Origin: Bacteroidota bacterium
Lineage (GTDB): Bacteria > Bacteroidota > Ignavibacteria > SZUA-365
Assembly (NCBI GenBank): GCA_018224345.1
Contig: JAGTUW010000354.1
Span: 1 to 12,017, forward strand
Direction of reading: 5' to 3'
DNA length: 12,017 nt
A program made the translations under genes and the position numbers. Of this stretch, positions 1 through 5,913 are shown piece by piece; the stretch's first letter is position 1, and every line of letters starts with the position of its first letter. The notes under the pieces are model-generated. The model was not told where the DNA came from. It saw only the letters and a program-made list of their open reading frames with translations, and made no database searches.

Positions 1-62
1 CAGCCGCCACTCACGAACGGCTGCGGAAGATATACCCCGTGATGTTCGGTATTTCCGGCTGA
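1..62 (+). CDS. C-terminal tail of an upstream gene (partial)
   Basis: The window opens inside a reading frame (codons from base 3) that ends with ...THERLRKIYPVMFGISG and a TGA at 60-62. The amino-acid mix looks like a real C-terminus, and the other two forward frames read poorly: one stops at once and the other gives a run rich in C, R and H. Only about 19 residues are visible, so no family can be assigned. It would be the gene just upstream of the nikR cluster on the same strand. It could still be a chance frame. Confidence 0.35.
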   Translation, partial: AATHERLRKIYPVMFGISG

Positions 63-114
63 ATTCGCAAATCCCCTGTTACCGCTGCATTCCATGCCGG
101 CATGCACGCAGTGC

Positions 115-160
115 GCAACTTAGTTAAGACTAAGTTGCAACTTAGTCGTGACTAAGTTGC
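115..160. repeat. Two overlapping 24-base palindromes, period 22
   Basis: The first palindrome (115-138) has arms GCAACTTAGT and ACTAAGTTGC around TAAG. The second (137-160) has 11-base arms GCAACTTAGTC and GACTAAGTTGC around GT. They share two bases, so the half-site occurs four times with a 22-base period, about two helical turns, placing both sites on the same DNA face. This is what a cooperative operator looks like. The core TTAG-N6-CTAA is reminiscent of DtxR/IdeR-type sites, but the cognate regulator is unknown and the distance to nikR is over 300 bases. A termination or IS-end role is the alternative. Confidence 0.6.
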
Positions 161-257
161 GCTCATTGCTTCCTGAGGCATTCACGGGTGCTGTACAGTC
201 ACGATCATGCTTGCCGGATTCCCTGTGCAGACCGGAGATATCATGGGCAGCAGACGC

Positions 258-305
258 AGAGCCACTGTCCTGTCAGCGGGCTCTCCAGCGTTGCGGGCTT
301 TTTTG
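258..305 (+). terminator. Possible intrinsic terminator of the upstream unit
   Basis: The arms AGAGCC (258-263) and GGCTCT (279-284) pair, with an inner CTG/CAG extension, and a T6 run follows at 299-304. The T-run lies about 14 bases after the stem, further than in a textbook terminator. An alternative pairing of AGCC with the GGCT directly before the T-run is short. A weak call based on structure only. Confidence 0.25.
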
Positions 306-368
306 TGCAGCGGATCATTCCCGATCGTCTCACTTTCTGAGGGCATTGCTTCCTTCTTGCCGGTATCA

Positions 369-396
369 ACCTGCAGGGATCGGACTCGATGCAGGT
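369..396. promoter_or_regulatory. Candidate NikR operator (6-16-6 dyad)
   Basis: ACCTGC at 369-374 and its exact reverse complement GCAGGT at 391-396 are separated by 16 bases; the symmetry extends one more base inward on each side. Known NikR operators are split dyads, and the E. coli nik site is GTATGA-N16-TCATAC, so the 28-base geometry is identical although the half-site sequence differs. The site lies about 90 bases upstream of the nikR start, fitting autoregulation. Geometry and context are the only evidence. Confidence 0.4.
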
Positions 397-422
397 CCTG
401 TGCCGATTTGAAACCCACGGCG

Positions 423-458
423 TTTGATTTTCCCATTCCACTGCATCGTTGTAATTTG
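423..458 (+). promoter_or_regulatory. Weak Bacteroidota-type promoter candidate for nikR
   Basis: TTTG at 423-426 and TAATTTG at 452-458 resemble the -33 TTTG and -7 TAnnTTTG elements used by the main sigma factor in Bacteroidota. The -7 element is one base short and the spacer (about 25) is longer than usual, so this is tentative. The position, 26 bases before the nikR start, fits a short leader. Confidence 0.25.
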
Positions 459-483
459 TCTCAACACCTGATTGAGGTATCCC

Positions 484-897
484 ATGAAGCTCATTCGATT
501 CGGGGTGTCGCTCCCCGAGGATCTGATACGGAAATTCGACCGGCTGACCAAACGAAAAAAATACCCGAACCGCTCCGAAGCGATACGTGATCTGATCCGG
601 CGTGAACTGGTACAGGAGGCAGTCGACAGCGACCGCATCGTCGCGGGTGTCCTCAGTGTACTCTACGATCATCACAAGACTGCGATTTCCGAAACACTCA
701 CTTCATTGCAGCACGATCATCACAAATCCATCATCTCGACGACGCATGTCCATCTCGATCATGACAATTGCCTGGAGGTGATTATGCTACACGGACGCGC
801 GAAGGACATCAGAAAATTTGCCGATGGTATCATCTCCATCAAGGGAGTCAAGCATGGAGGACTGCATCTGACGTCCACCGGGGAAGGATTGACCTGA
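484..897 (+). CDS. nikR: Nickel-responsive transcriptional regulator NikR
   Basis: A 137-residue protein, the usual NikR length. Residues 1-45 form the ribbon-helix-helix DNA-binding domain, starting MKLIRFGVSLP and continuing through NRSEAIRDLIRREL. The rest is the ACT-like nickel-binding and tetramerisation domain. All four high-affinity Ni ligands of E. coli NikR can be placed with an offset of one: H77 (in QHDHH), H88 and H90 (in THVHLDHDNC) and C96. The C-terminal FADGIISIKGVKHG is also typical. I chose ATG 484 over TTG 472 because GAGG (474-477) is well spaced before it and homologues start at MKLIRFGVSLP. It should repress nickel uptake when Ni2+ is replete. The next gene begins at the base after its stop, so it is the first gene of the cluster and likely autoregulated through the dyad at 369-396. 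Confidence 0.96.
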   Translation: MKLIRFGVSLPEDLIRKFDRLTKRKKYPNRSEAIRDLIRRELVQEAVDSDRIVAGVLSVLYDHHKTAISETLTSLQHDHHKSIISTTHVHLDHDNCLEVIMLHGRAKDIRKFADGIISIKGVKHGGLHLTSTGEGLT

Positions 898-1482
898 GTG
901 CCGCCGCTACCGCTTCTGTCCGCCTTCTTTCGTCGGCTACGCCTCGTGTTACCGATGCTGCTTGTACTTGGTGTGTTCATCGCCCTCCGCGCGGAAGGCG
1001 ATGAGATTCTTTTCCGTATGCTCGGGGTGCCGGTCACGACGGAAGCCCTGACGACGGCTGGGACAACGGTCGTCCGTCTGCTGGCTGTCGCCTGCGCTTC
1101 TCTGTTGTTTACCCTGCTGGTTCCGATGTCGCATATCGTCGCAGGACTCCGGGCGCTGCGTCTTCCGCAAGCCATGATCGCGGTAACATGGCTGACAGAG
1201 CGTTTTCTCGTGCTGCTCGCAGCCGATGCCCGTCGTTTGATGGAGGGAGTACGTGCACGCTCTGCAGCGCTCCCCCTGCCGCGACGCATTATCGTCGCCT
1301 CACGCATCAGCGGCACTTTCCTTGTGCGCGCTGTTTCACGCAGTGAACGCATGGCTGATGCGATGACCGCACGGCATTTCGACGGACGCATTCCACTGCA
1401 TCCCACTCAACGATGGGTAGTGCGTGACACGGTCAGCGTAGTTCTCACACTCGTTGTCATATTCTTCGCATTGTTGTATTGA
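898..1482 (+). CDS. ECF transporter transmembrane protein (EcfT/CbiQ family)
   Basis: A 194-residue inner-membrane protein, the T component that couples ATP hydrolysis to an S component. Hydrophobic segments lie near residues 15-30, 58-80 and 178-194. The cytoplasmic part carries the two alanine-arginine coupling motifs of the family, both degenerate: A120-R121-S (in EGVRARSAALP) and A158-R159-H (in ERMADAMTARHFDG), where most members have ARG. It is shorter than typical CbiQ/EcfT (roughly 220-270), with the shortage at the N-terminus. The GTG start directly follows the nikR TGA, which is in the same frame, so the protein cannot begin further upstream; GGAAGG at 882-887 can serve as ribosome-binding site. 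It pairs with the ATPase that follows. Confidence 0.85.
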   Translation: MPPLPLLSAFFRRLRLVLPMLLVLGVFIALRAEGDEILFRMLGVPVTTEALTTAGTTVVRLLAVACASLLFTLLVPMSHIVAGLRALRLPQAMIAVTWLTERFLVLLAADARRLMEGVRARSAALPLPRRIIVASRISGTFLVRAVSRSERMADAMTARHFDGRIPLHPTQRWVVRDTVSVVLTLVVIFFALLY

Positions 1483-1535
1483 CAGGGAAGTATTGCGGAT
1501 GTCTCCTCTTCCACACACGTATTCCGGTAGAACGC

Positions 1536-2294
1536 ATGGCTGAGTCACACGAGAGTCTTCTTGCATGTCACGATCTGCACTGCAGCTATCCCGACGGTAC
1601 CGTTGCACTCGACGGAGTCGACCTGACTATCCATGCGGGGGAACGAGTCGCATTGATCGGGCCGAACGGTGCGGGAAAATCGACGTTGCTGCGTGCGATC
1701 ATCGGTCTTATCCCCTCGGACGGAGACATCATCGTCGGCGGGACGAAGCTGACAGGAAGGACCGTACGGGATATCCGTCAACGCATAGGACTGGTGTTCC
1801 AGAATCCCGATGATCAGCTTTTTTCACCGACTGTGGAAGAGGATGTCGCGTTCGGACCCGCAGCGCTCGGGTGTTCACGCGACAATGTCGTTGAACGCAC
1901 ACATCGGGCGCTCGATGCCGTCGGCATGCGCGACCAGGCGCATCGGAATCCCCTGCAACTCAGCTACGGAGAGCGCCGCCGCGCCGCCATCGCAACCGTG
2001 CTCTCCATGCGGCCCGCCATTCTCGCCATGGATGAACCGAGCAGCAATCTCGATCCTGCGCACCGTCGCGACCTCATCCGCTGGATCCAGCAGGAAGAAG
2101 GATGCACACTGCTTCTGGCCACGCACGATCTGGATATGGTCGCGGAGACCTGCGATCGTGTGTTGTTGCTCTCCCGCCATATCGTCGCCGACGGTGCAAC
2201 ACGTACGATACTGACCGACAACACCCTGCTCGCTGCGTATGGACTTGAAGCCCCGCTGGGCCTGCAACAACTGCGCTTCCGTGCTGATCCATAG
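1536..2294 (+). CDS. ECF transporter ATP-binding protein (EcfA/CbiO family)
   Basis: A 252-residue ABC ATPase with every motif in order: Walker A GPNGAGKST (42-50), Q-loop FQNPDDQLF (Q89), signature LSYGERRRAAIA (142-153), Walker B ILAMDEPSSNLDP (D166, catalytic E167) and switch histidine H197 in ATHDLD. FQNPDDQLFSPTVEEDVAFGP is diagnostic of the CbiO/EcfA group. LSYGERRR replaces the common LSGGQ signature, a variation seen in this group. ATG 1536 fits the family N-terminus (SLLACHDLHCSYPDGTVAL); the frame stays open upstream to TTG 1479, overlapping the T gene, but that extension has no family character. Only one ATPase gene is present, so the motor is probably a homodimer. It would power uptake through the S component at 4202-4792. 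Confidence 0.92.
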   Translation: MAESHESLLACHDLHCSYPDGTVALDGVDLTIHAGERVALIGPNGAGKSTLLRAIIGLIPSDGDIIVGGTKLTGRTVRDIRQRIGLVFQNPDDQLFSPTVEEDVAFGPAALGCSRDNVVERTHRALDAVGMRDQAHRNPLQLSYGERRRAAIATVLSMRPAILAMDEPSSNLDPAHRRDLIRWIQQEEGCTLLLATHDLDMVAETCDRVLLLSRHIVADGATRTILTDNTLLAAYGLEAPLGLQQLRFRADP

Positions 2295-2300
2295 ACTCCA

Positions 2301-2350
2301 GGGATAATGCTCTCCGTTTTTGCATCCCTCGAGAGGAACATGTATATTGG
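2301..2350 (+). promoter_or_regulatory. Candidate promoter and overlapping operator of the receptor gene
   Basis: TTTG at 2319-2322 and TATATTGG at 2343-2350, 20 bases apart, resemble the Bacteroidota -33/-7 elements (TTTG, TAnnTTTG). A dyad GGGAT-N18-ATCCC (2301-2328), also 28 bases overall, covers the -33 element, where a repressor would act. The half-sites do not clearly match those of the dyad before nikR apart from a TGCA core, so assignment to NikR is speculative. It sits in the only sizeable gap (94 bases) of the cluster. Confidence 0.35.
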
Positions 2351-2388
2351 TAGCACGAATTCACTTTTCGTGTCACTATCTGTTCAGC

Positions 2389-4218
2389 ATGATGTTTCTC
2401 TCCTTCCTCCCCCGACCAGCAGTATTCATCTTTCTTCTCACGGCTCCGCTTCTCGCGCAGCCGGACGATACGCGACCCCATTACACGCTTGACGATTCCG
2501 TCGTCGTCGTGGCCAATCGTTACGCCACACCGCTCAGCCGGCAGACCAACGCAATGAATGTCATCTCCGGAGAACATGTCGCACGCTATGCCACGCATTC
2601 AGCTATCGAGCTCGTACAGTGGGAAGTTCCCTCCGCCTTTCTTGCACAGACACGTGTGGGCGGTTTCGGTGTGGGTTCGCAGGGAACCGGTATGCTGTCG
2701 CTCCGCGGCATGGGCGGCAAACCGAATACCGGTGTATCGGTGATGGTGGACGGGCATCAGGACTTCATGGGCATTTTCGGTCATCCGCTGCCTGATGTCT
2801 ATGGCATGGACAATATCGAACGGGTAGACGTTCTGCTCGGTCCGGCCTCCACGGTCTTTGGTGGCAACGCCCTCGGTGGTGTGGTCAACATCGTCACACG
2901 TCCCATCGACCACAATAGAGTCAATGTCCATCTCGAAGGCGGCAGTTGGGGGACATACACTGCAGGCCTCGGCATGACGCGTCGTTTCGGTGACCATGGT
3001 GTGCGCCTGTCGGTGCGGCATAACCGCAGTGACGGGCATGTCCCGCAATCCAATTTCACCGGCACGCGCGTGCAGGCTGACTGGGACTGGCGTATCGACC
3101 CCGTCTGGCAACTCTCCCTGCGGTCACGCTATGCACCCTCCACTTTCGATGATCCGACACGCGTGTCCGATCCGGTCGGACTCGGCACCTATGGCGACAT
3201 CCGTCGGGGCATGGGGCAGTTGGTACTGAAAAACACCGGCACACGCCTCAGCGGTTCGACACAGGCACATGTCAATCTCGGACATCATGAGTTTTTTGAC
3301 GGCTTCGTTTCCGACGACCGCGCACTCGGGCTTTCCACGTATCAGCAATGGCAGGGAGGTGAACGCTGGAGCCTGGCCGCGGGTGGTGACCTGCTCCATT
3401 ATGGCGGCCAGGCCAATGTCAATGATACGGAACATACACTCTCATCGGTCGGTGCATACGCGCTCGGTATGTACAGTCCTTTGTCTTTCCTGCATCTTCG
3501 TGCCGGACTCCGCTGGCAGCAACACAGTCTCGGGCGCTCCATCGCCGTGCCGACGTTCGGTGCAAGCGTGACACCCATGCAGGGACTCCGCCTCTACGCA
3601 AGTATGCAGAGCGGGTATCGTCACCCGACGTTACAGGAATTGTATCTGTTTCCGCCATCGAATCCGGACCTTGTCGAAGTTCGCAGTACCGGATATGAGG
3701 CTGGCGCCGAGTTCGTCATGCGTCGCGGAAGCCTGCGCATCGCCGCCTTCCGTACAAATGCCGTCGATATGATCACGACCGTCGCCAATCCCAATCCTCC
3801 GCCACCAGTGCGATTCCGTAATGCACTTGAGGCAGAGCAGTGGGGACTCGAAGCGATGCTGCGTTACCGCATCCTTCCCTTCCTCCACACGCAACTTGCG
3901 TGGAACATGCTCGAGCCGGACAATCTGACCGCCTTCAATCCCGCACAGCAATTCAAGTACATGGTCTTTGCAGATATGGGCGCGCTACGTGCAACGATCG
4001 CCGGACAGTACGTCCACGATCTCTACGCGGGAGACAACAGCACCTTGCCCATGCCTGATTATCATCTGCTGGATCTGATCCTGAGCTGGCGCGCGCCCTG
4101 GGCCGAGATGTATGTGAAAGCACGGAATGTGCTTGACCGCCAATATATGATTCTGCCCGGCTATGCCGCACCGGGCGCACATTTGCTCTTTGGTATTCGT
4201 TATGCGATCGAACACTAA
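2389..4218 (+). CDS. TonB-dependent outer-membrane receptor, likely for a nickel species
   Basis: 609 residues. A signal peptide (MMFLSFLPRPAVFIFLLTAPLLAQ, then PDD) leads into a TonB-box-like DDSVVVVANR, a plug domain of roughly residues 40-155 (ISGEHVARYATHSAIELVQ, SLRGMGGKPNTGVSVMVDG, IERVDVLLGPASTVFGGNA, GGVVNIVT), and a 22-strand-type beta barrel ending NVLDRQYMILPGYAAPGAHLLFGIRY, the classical C-terminal receptor motif. It is BtuB-sized, with no carboxypeptidase-like extension and no SusD partner. The plug segment DGHQDFMGIFGHPLPDVYGMD has histidines and methionines where cobalamin receptors usually have small residues, a possible metal-contact site. ATG 2389 precedes the signal peptide directly; the frame is open upstream from TTG 2320 but that part is not signal-like. 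Its place between NikR-linked ECF subunits argues for outer-membrane import of nickel or a nickel chelate. Confidence 0.95.
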   Translation: MMFLSFLPRPAVFIFLLTAPLLAQPDDTRPHYTLDDSVVVVANRYATPLSRQTNAMNVISGEHVARYATHSAIELVQWEVPSAFLAQTRVGGFGVGSQGTGMLSLRGMGGKPNTGVSVMVDGHQDFMGIFGHPLPDVYGMDNIERVDVLLGPASTVFGGNALGGVVNIVTRPIDHNRVNVHLEGGSWGTYTAGLGMTRRFGDHGVRLSVRHNRSDGHVPQSNFTGTRVQADWDWRIDPVWQLSLRSRYAPSTFDDPTRVSDPVGLGTYGDIRRGMGQLVLKNTGTRLSGSTQAHVNLGHHEFFDGFVSDDRALGLSTYQQWQGGERWSLAAGGDLLHYGGQANVNDTEHTLSSVGAYALGMYSPLSFLHLRAGLRWQQHSLGRSIAVPTFGASVTPMQGLRLYASMQSGYRHPTLQELYLFPPSNPDLVEVRSTGYEAGAEFVMRRGSLRIAAFRTNAVDMITTVANPNPPPPVRFRNALEAEQWGLEAMLRYRILPFLHTQLAWNMLEPDNLTAFNPAQQFKYMVFADMGALRATIAGQYVHDLYAGDNSTLPMPDYHLLDLILSWRAPWAEMYVKARNVLDRQYMILPGYAAPGAHLLFGIRYAIEH

Positions 4219-4792
4219 GTACAACCCCGGCGCCGGGTCAAACGGCAGATACGATACACGCGAGGATGATATCCGCCGCATTCCGATGGCGGCAATGTTC
4301 ACCGCTCTGGGAGTGCTGTTCCCGCAGTTATTTCACTTGCTCGGACTCGGCTCCGCATTTCTTCCGATGTTTCTTCCCGTACTTGCTGCCGCCATGCTGC
4401 TTCCTCTGCGACTGGCCTGCACCGTCGCCGTGCTGACACCGATTGTCTCCTGGTTATTGACGGGTATGCCGCCGCTGTCTCCACCCATACTCCCGCTGCT
4501 GCTCATAGAGCTGCTGGCCGCGACCTGTCTGCTCTCGCTTCTTCGATTGCAGTTACGCTGGCATGTACTCCCGGCAGTCGCAGTGACAATGCTGGCCGAC
4601 CGCGTACTGCTCTACCTGATCATCGAAGGCGTCAGCGCAGCCGCTGGCGTCACACATCCGATGCTCGGTCCAGCCGTCGTTCTTGTCGGCCTCCCCGGTG
4701 TACTCCTCGCCGTCGTTGTCCTGCCTTCCGCCATCATGCTTATCGAGCACAAGCACCCGCAACTCATTCCAATTCCCGCGAGGGGAAAATGA
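4202..4792 (+). CDS. Putative ECF transporter S (substrate-binding) component
   Basis: A 196-residue, very hydrophobic protein with about five to six membrane segments. After a polar N-terminus (MRSNTKYNPGAGSNGRYDTREDDIRR) comes PMAAMFTALGVLFPQLFHLLGLGSAFLPMFLPVL, then a segment with TPIVSWLLTGMPPLSPP. This PQLFH...FLPM.LPVL...LLTGMPP pattern resembles ECF S components of unassigned specificity, a similarity I recall rather than a search result. It lacks the N-terminal Met-His metal-binding motif of NikM/CbiM. ATG 4202 overlaps the receptor stop by 17 bases; ATG 4163 (56-base overlap) and ATG 4286 are alternatives. Its stop overlaps the next start as ATGA, so translation is probably coupled. 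With the T and A genes upstream it would complete one ECF importer. It might instead be an unrelated small membrane protein. Confidence 0.72.
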   Translation: MRSNTKYNPGAGSNGRYDTREDDIRRIPMAAMFTALGVLFPQLFHLLGLGSAFLPMFLPVLAAAMLLPLRLACTVAVLTPIVSWLLTGMPPLSPPILPLLLIELLAATCLLSLLRLQLRWHVLPAVAVTMLADRVLLYLIIEGVSAAAGVTHPMLGPAVVLVGLPGVLLAVVVLPSAIMLIEHKHPQLIPIPARGK

Positions 4793-5397
4793 GCGCACAC
4801 CGGCTTGCAGGAAAACAGGAGTTTTTCGACGGTGTCGTCCCGCAGTGGATACTCGATACGGAAGAACGTACGGAACGGCTCATGCACATTTTTTCCCGCT
4901 TTGCCCTTCCCTGCGATGCTCCCGTTCTCGATGTCGGCGGAGGCGCGGGCATTTTACTGCCGCTGTTGCACGAACAGGCAGGAAAGACTGCCGACATCGT
5001 TGAACTCGAGGTGTCCATGGAAATGCTCCGCATGGGGCGGCAACTACATGCGAACCTGCCGGGTATCCACTGGCTTTGCGCAGACGGTCACCACCTGCCC
5101 TTCCCTTCCCGGCATTTCGGCAGTATTCACTGCTTCAGCGTATTCCCCCACTTCGATCATCCCGACCAGGCGCTTGCAGAATTTCATCGTTGCCTGCGTC
5201 CGGGTGGCTCTCTCTGCATTCTGCATCTGATGGGACACGAGGAATTGAACGCATTGCATCGCGACGCCGGACATATCGTTGCCGATGACGTTCTCCCTCC
5301 CGTCGAAACACTCTCCCGTACACTCGAAGATGCCGGCTTCACCGTCCATTGCCGCGAAGAACGCAGCGATCTCTACCTCATCTCTGCAGTCGTCTAA
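4789..5397 (+). CDS. Class I SAM-dependent methyltransferase
   Basis: 202 residues with a Rossmann methyltransferase fold: motif I VLDVGGGAGILLPLL (46-60) binds SAM, acidic residues follow strand 2 (VELEVSMEMLRMGR, E72/E74), D99 is in LCADGHHLPFP, motif III lies around SVFPHFDHPDQALAEFHRCLRPGG (118-140), and the C-terminal strands end at DLYLISAVV. This matches the UbiE/Methyltransf_11 superfamily; substrate unknown. The segment HEELNALHRDAGHIVADDVLPP (150-171) has several histidines and may be substrate-specific. GAGGGG at 4780-4785 is the ribosome-binding site and the start overlaps the S-component stop (ATGA). It is cytoplasmic and the last gene of the cluster, so it may act on whatever the importer delivers, for example an organic nickel ligand or a tetrapyrrole. 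That role is inference. Confidence 0.87.
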   Translation: MSAHRLAGKQEFFDGVVPQWILDTEERTERLMHIFSRFALPCDAPVLDVGGGAGILLPLLHEQAGKTADIVELEVSMEMLRMGRQLHANLPGIHWLCADGHHLPFPSRHFGSIHCFSVFPHFDHPDQALAEFHRCLRPGGSLCILHLMGHEELNALHRDAGHIVADDVLPPVETLSRTLEDAGFTVHCREERSDLYLISAVV

Positions 5398-5515
5398 CCC
5401 TCCCCCCCGCCGCCCCAATATGCGCCAACTTAACCTTGGCTCTTGCAAAAGCTGCGCTCTCGCCTGCTGCGATTTGCGTTTTCCTGGTGTATCTCAGAAG
5501 TACCGTTGGAGGTTC

Positions 5516-5555
5516 TGGAATGGCCCCGATATTTCGGACACGAAGATTAGCTAAC
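5516..5555 (+). repeat. 40-base IS-end-like repeat, copy 1
   Basis: Starts TGGAATGGCCCCG and contains CGGACACGAAG. It matches copy 2 (5813-5852) at 33 of 40 positions, same orientation, no gaps. The TGGAATGaCCCC...GGACA layout resembles terminal sequences of IS3-type elements, a similarity from memory. The preceding bases 5398-5515, after the methyltransferase gene, show no gene or clear terminator. Confidence 0.55.
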
Positions 5556-5759
5556 AGCTGGACAAAATGGAATTGGCGTATTATATTTTGCCGGCAAGGG
5601 ATTATTAGCAGGGTGCCTGGTGGTAACGATACGCGGCTGTAGCGCTCCCGGGCTCCACTCAACACAGCAGAATTCCGCATCGTACTCGAGGCATCCATCT
5701 TGAGCTCGCAGGGGATAAGTTATAAGTACGAATAATATAACGATAACGACCCTGTTCAT
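5547..5759 (-). pseudogene. 5' remnant of a secreted-protein gene
   Basis: On the minus strand a frame begins with an excellent signal peptide, MNRVVIVILFVLITYPLRAQ followed by DGCLEYDAEFCC, then ends after only 70 codons. The last part (from about codon 55) runs into sequence next to the IS-like repeat and has no protein character, so only the head of a once longer exported protein appears to remain. It has the same signal-peptide style and orientation as the secreted genes at 6544-11449. A genuine 50-residue secreted peptide is a less likely alternative. No family is recognisable. Confidence 0.45.
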
Positions 5760-5812
5760 TTTACACCCCCAGTGCCATCAATGCCTGCATTCACAGTCTC
5801 AAAATACATTTT

Positions 5813-5852
5813 TGGAATGACCCCGCAATTGTGGACACGAAGTTTAGCAAAC
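5813..5852 (+). repeat. 40-base IS-end-like repeat, copy 2
   Basis: Starts TGGAATGACCCCGC and contains TGTGGACACGAAGTTTAGC. 33 of 40 bases are identical to copy 1, same orientation, with a 297-base offset. It lies just upstream of the ISL3 transposase remnant and just upstream (minus-strand sense) of the truncated secreted gene. Reverse translation of both copies gives similar peptides (LRVxNxGxIP), simply because the DNA is repeated. Confidence 0.55.
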
Positions 5853-5913
5853 AAGACACTTCCGACAATCGGCATTTGCGCCACGGAAAAGCTGCAGTTC
5901 CAAATGCGACGCA

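Larger units (their letters stand above)
63..483. other. Dyad-rich intergenic region upstream of nikR
   Basis: About 420 bases with no convincing gene. Open frames on both strands lack a family signature and are rich in C, R and S, as expected of chance frames. The content is symmetrical DNA: a perfect 12-base palindrome CATGCCGGCATG (93-104), two overlapping 24-base palindromes (115-160), a hairpin plus T-run (258-305), and a 28-base dyad (369-396). I see no cobalamin-riboswitch B12-box or other riboswitch consensus. The region probably holds the end of the upstream transcription unit and the control region of the nickel cluster. Confidence 0.5.

Noticed and set aside
161..483. A cobalamin or nickel/cobalt riboswitch in the nikR leader
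   Set aside because: I searched by eye for the B12-box and for the G-rich four-way-junction pattern and found neither; the dyads are better explained as protein sites.
148..675. Several overlapping open frames on both strands in the first 700 bases (for example 241-675 minus, 182-436 minus, 148-411 plus)
   Set aside because: They overlap each other and nikR, have no signal peptide or family motif, and their composition is that of chance frames in GC-rich DNA.
2599..3111. Long minus-strand frames inside the receptor gene (also 3631-3951 and others)
   Set aside because: They are antisense shadows of a well-supported TonB receptor gene and show no protein family character.
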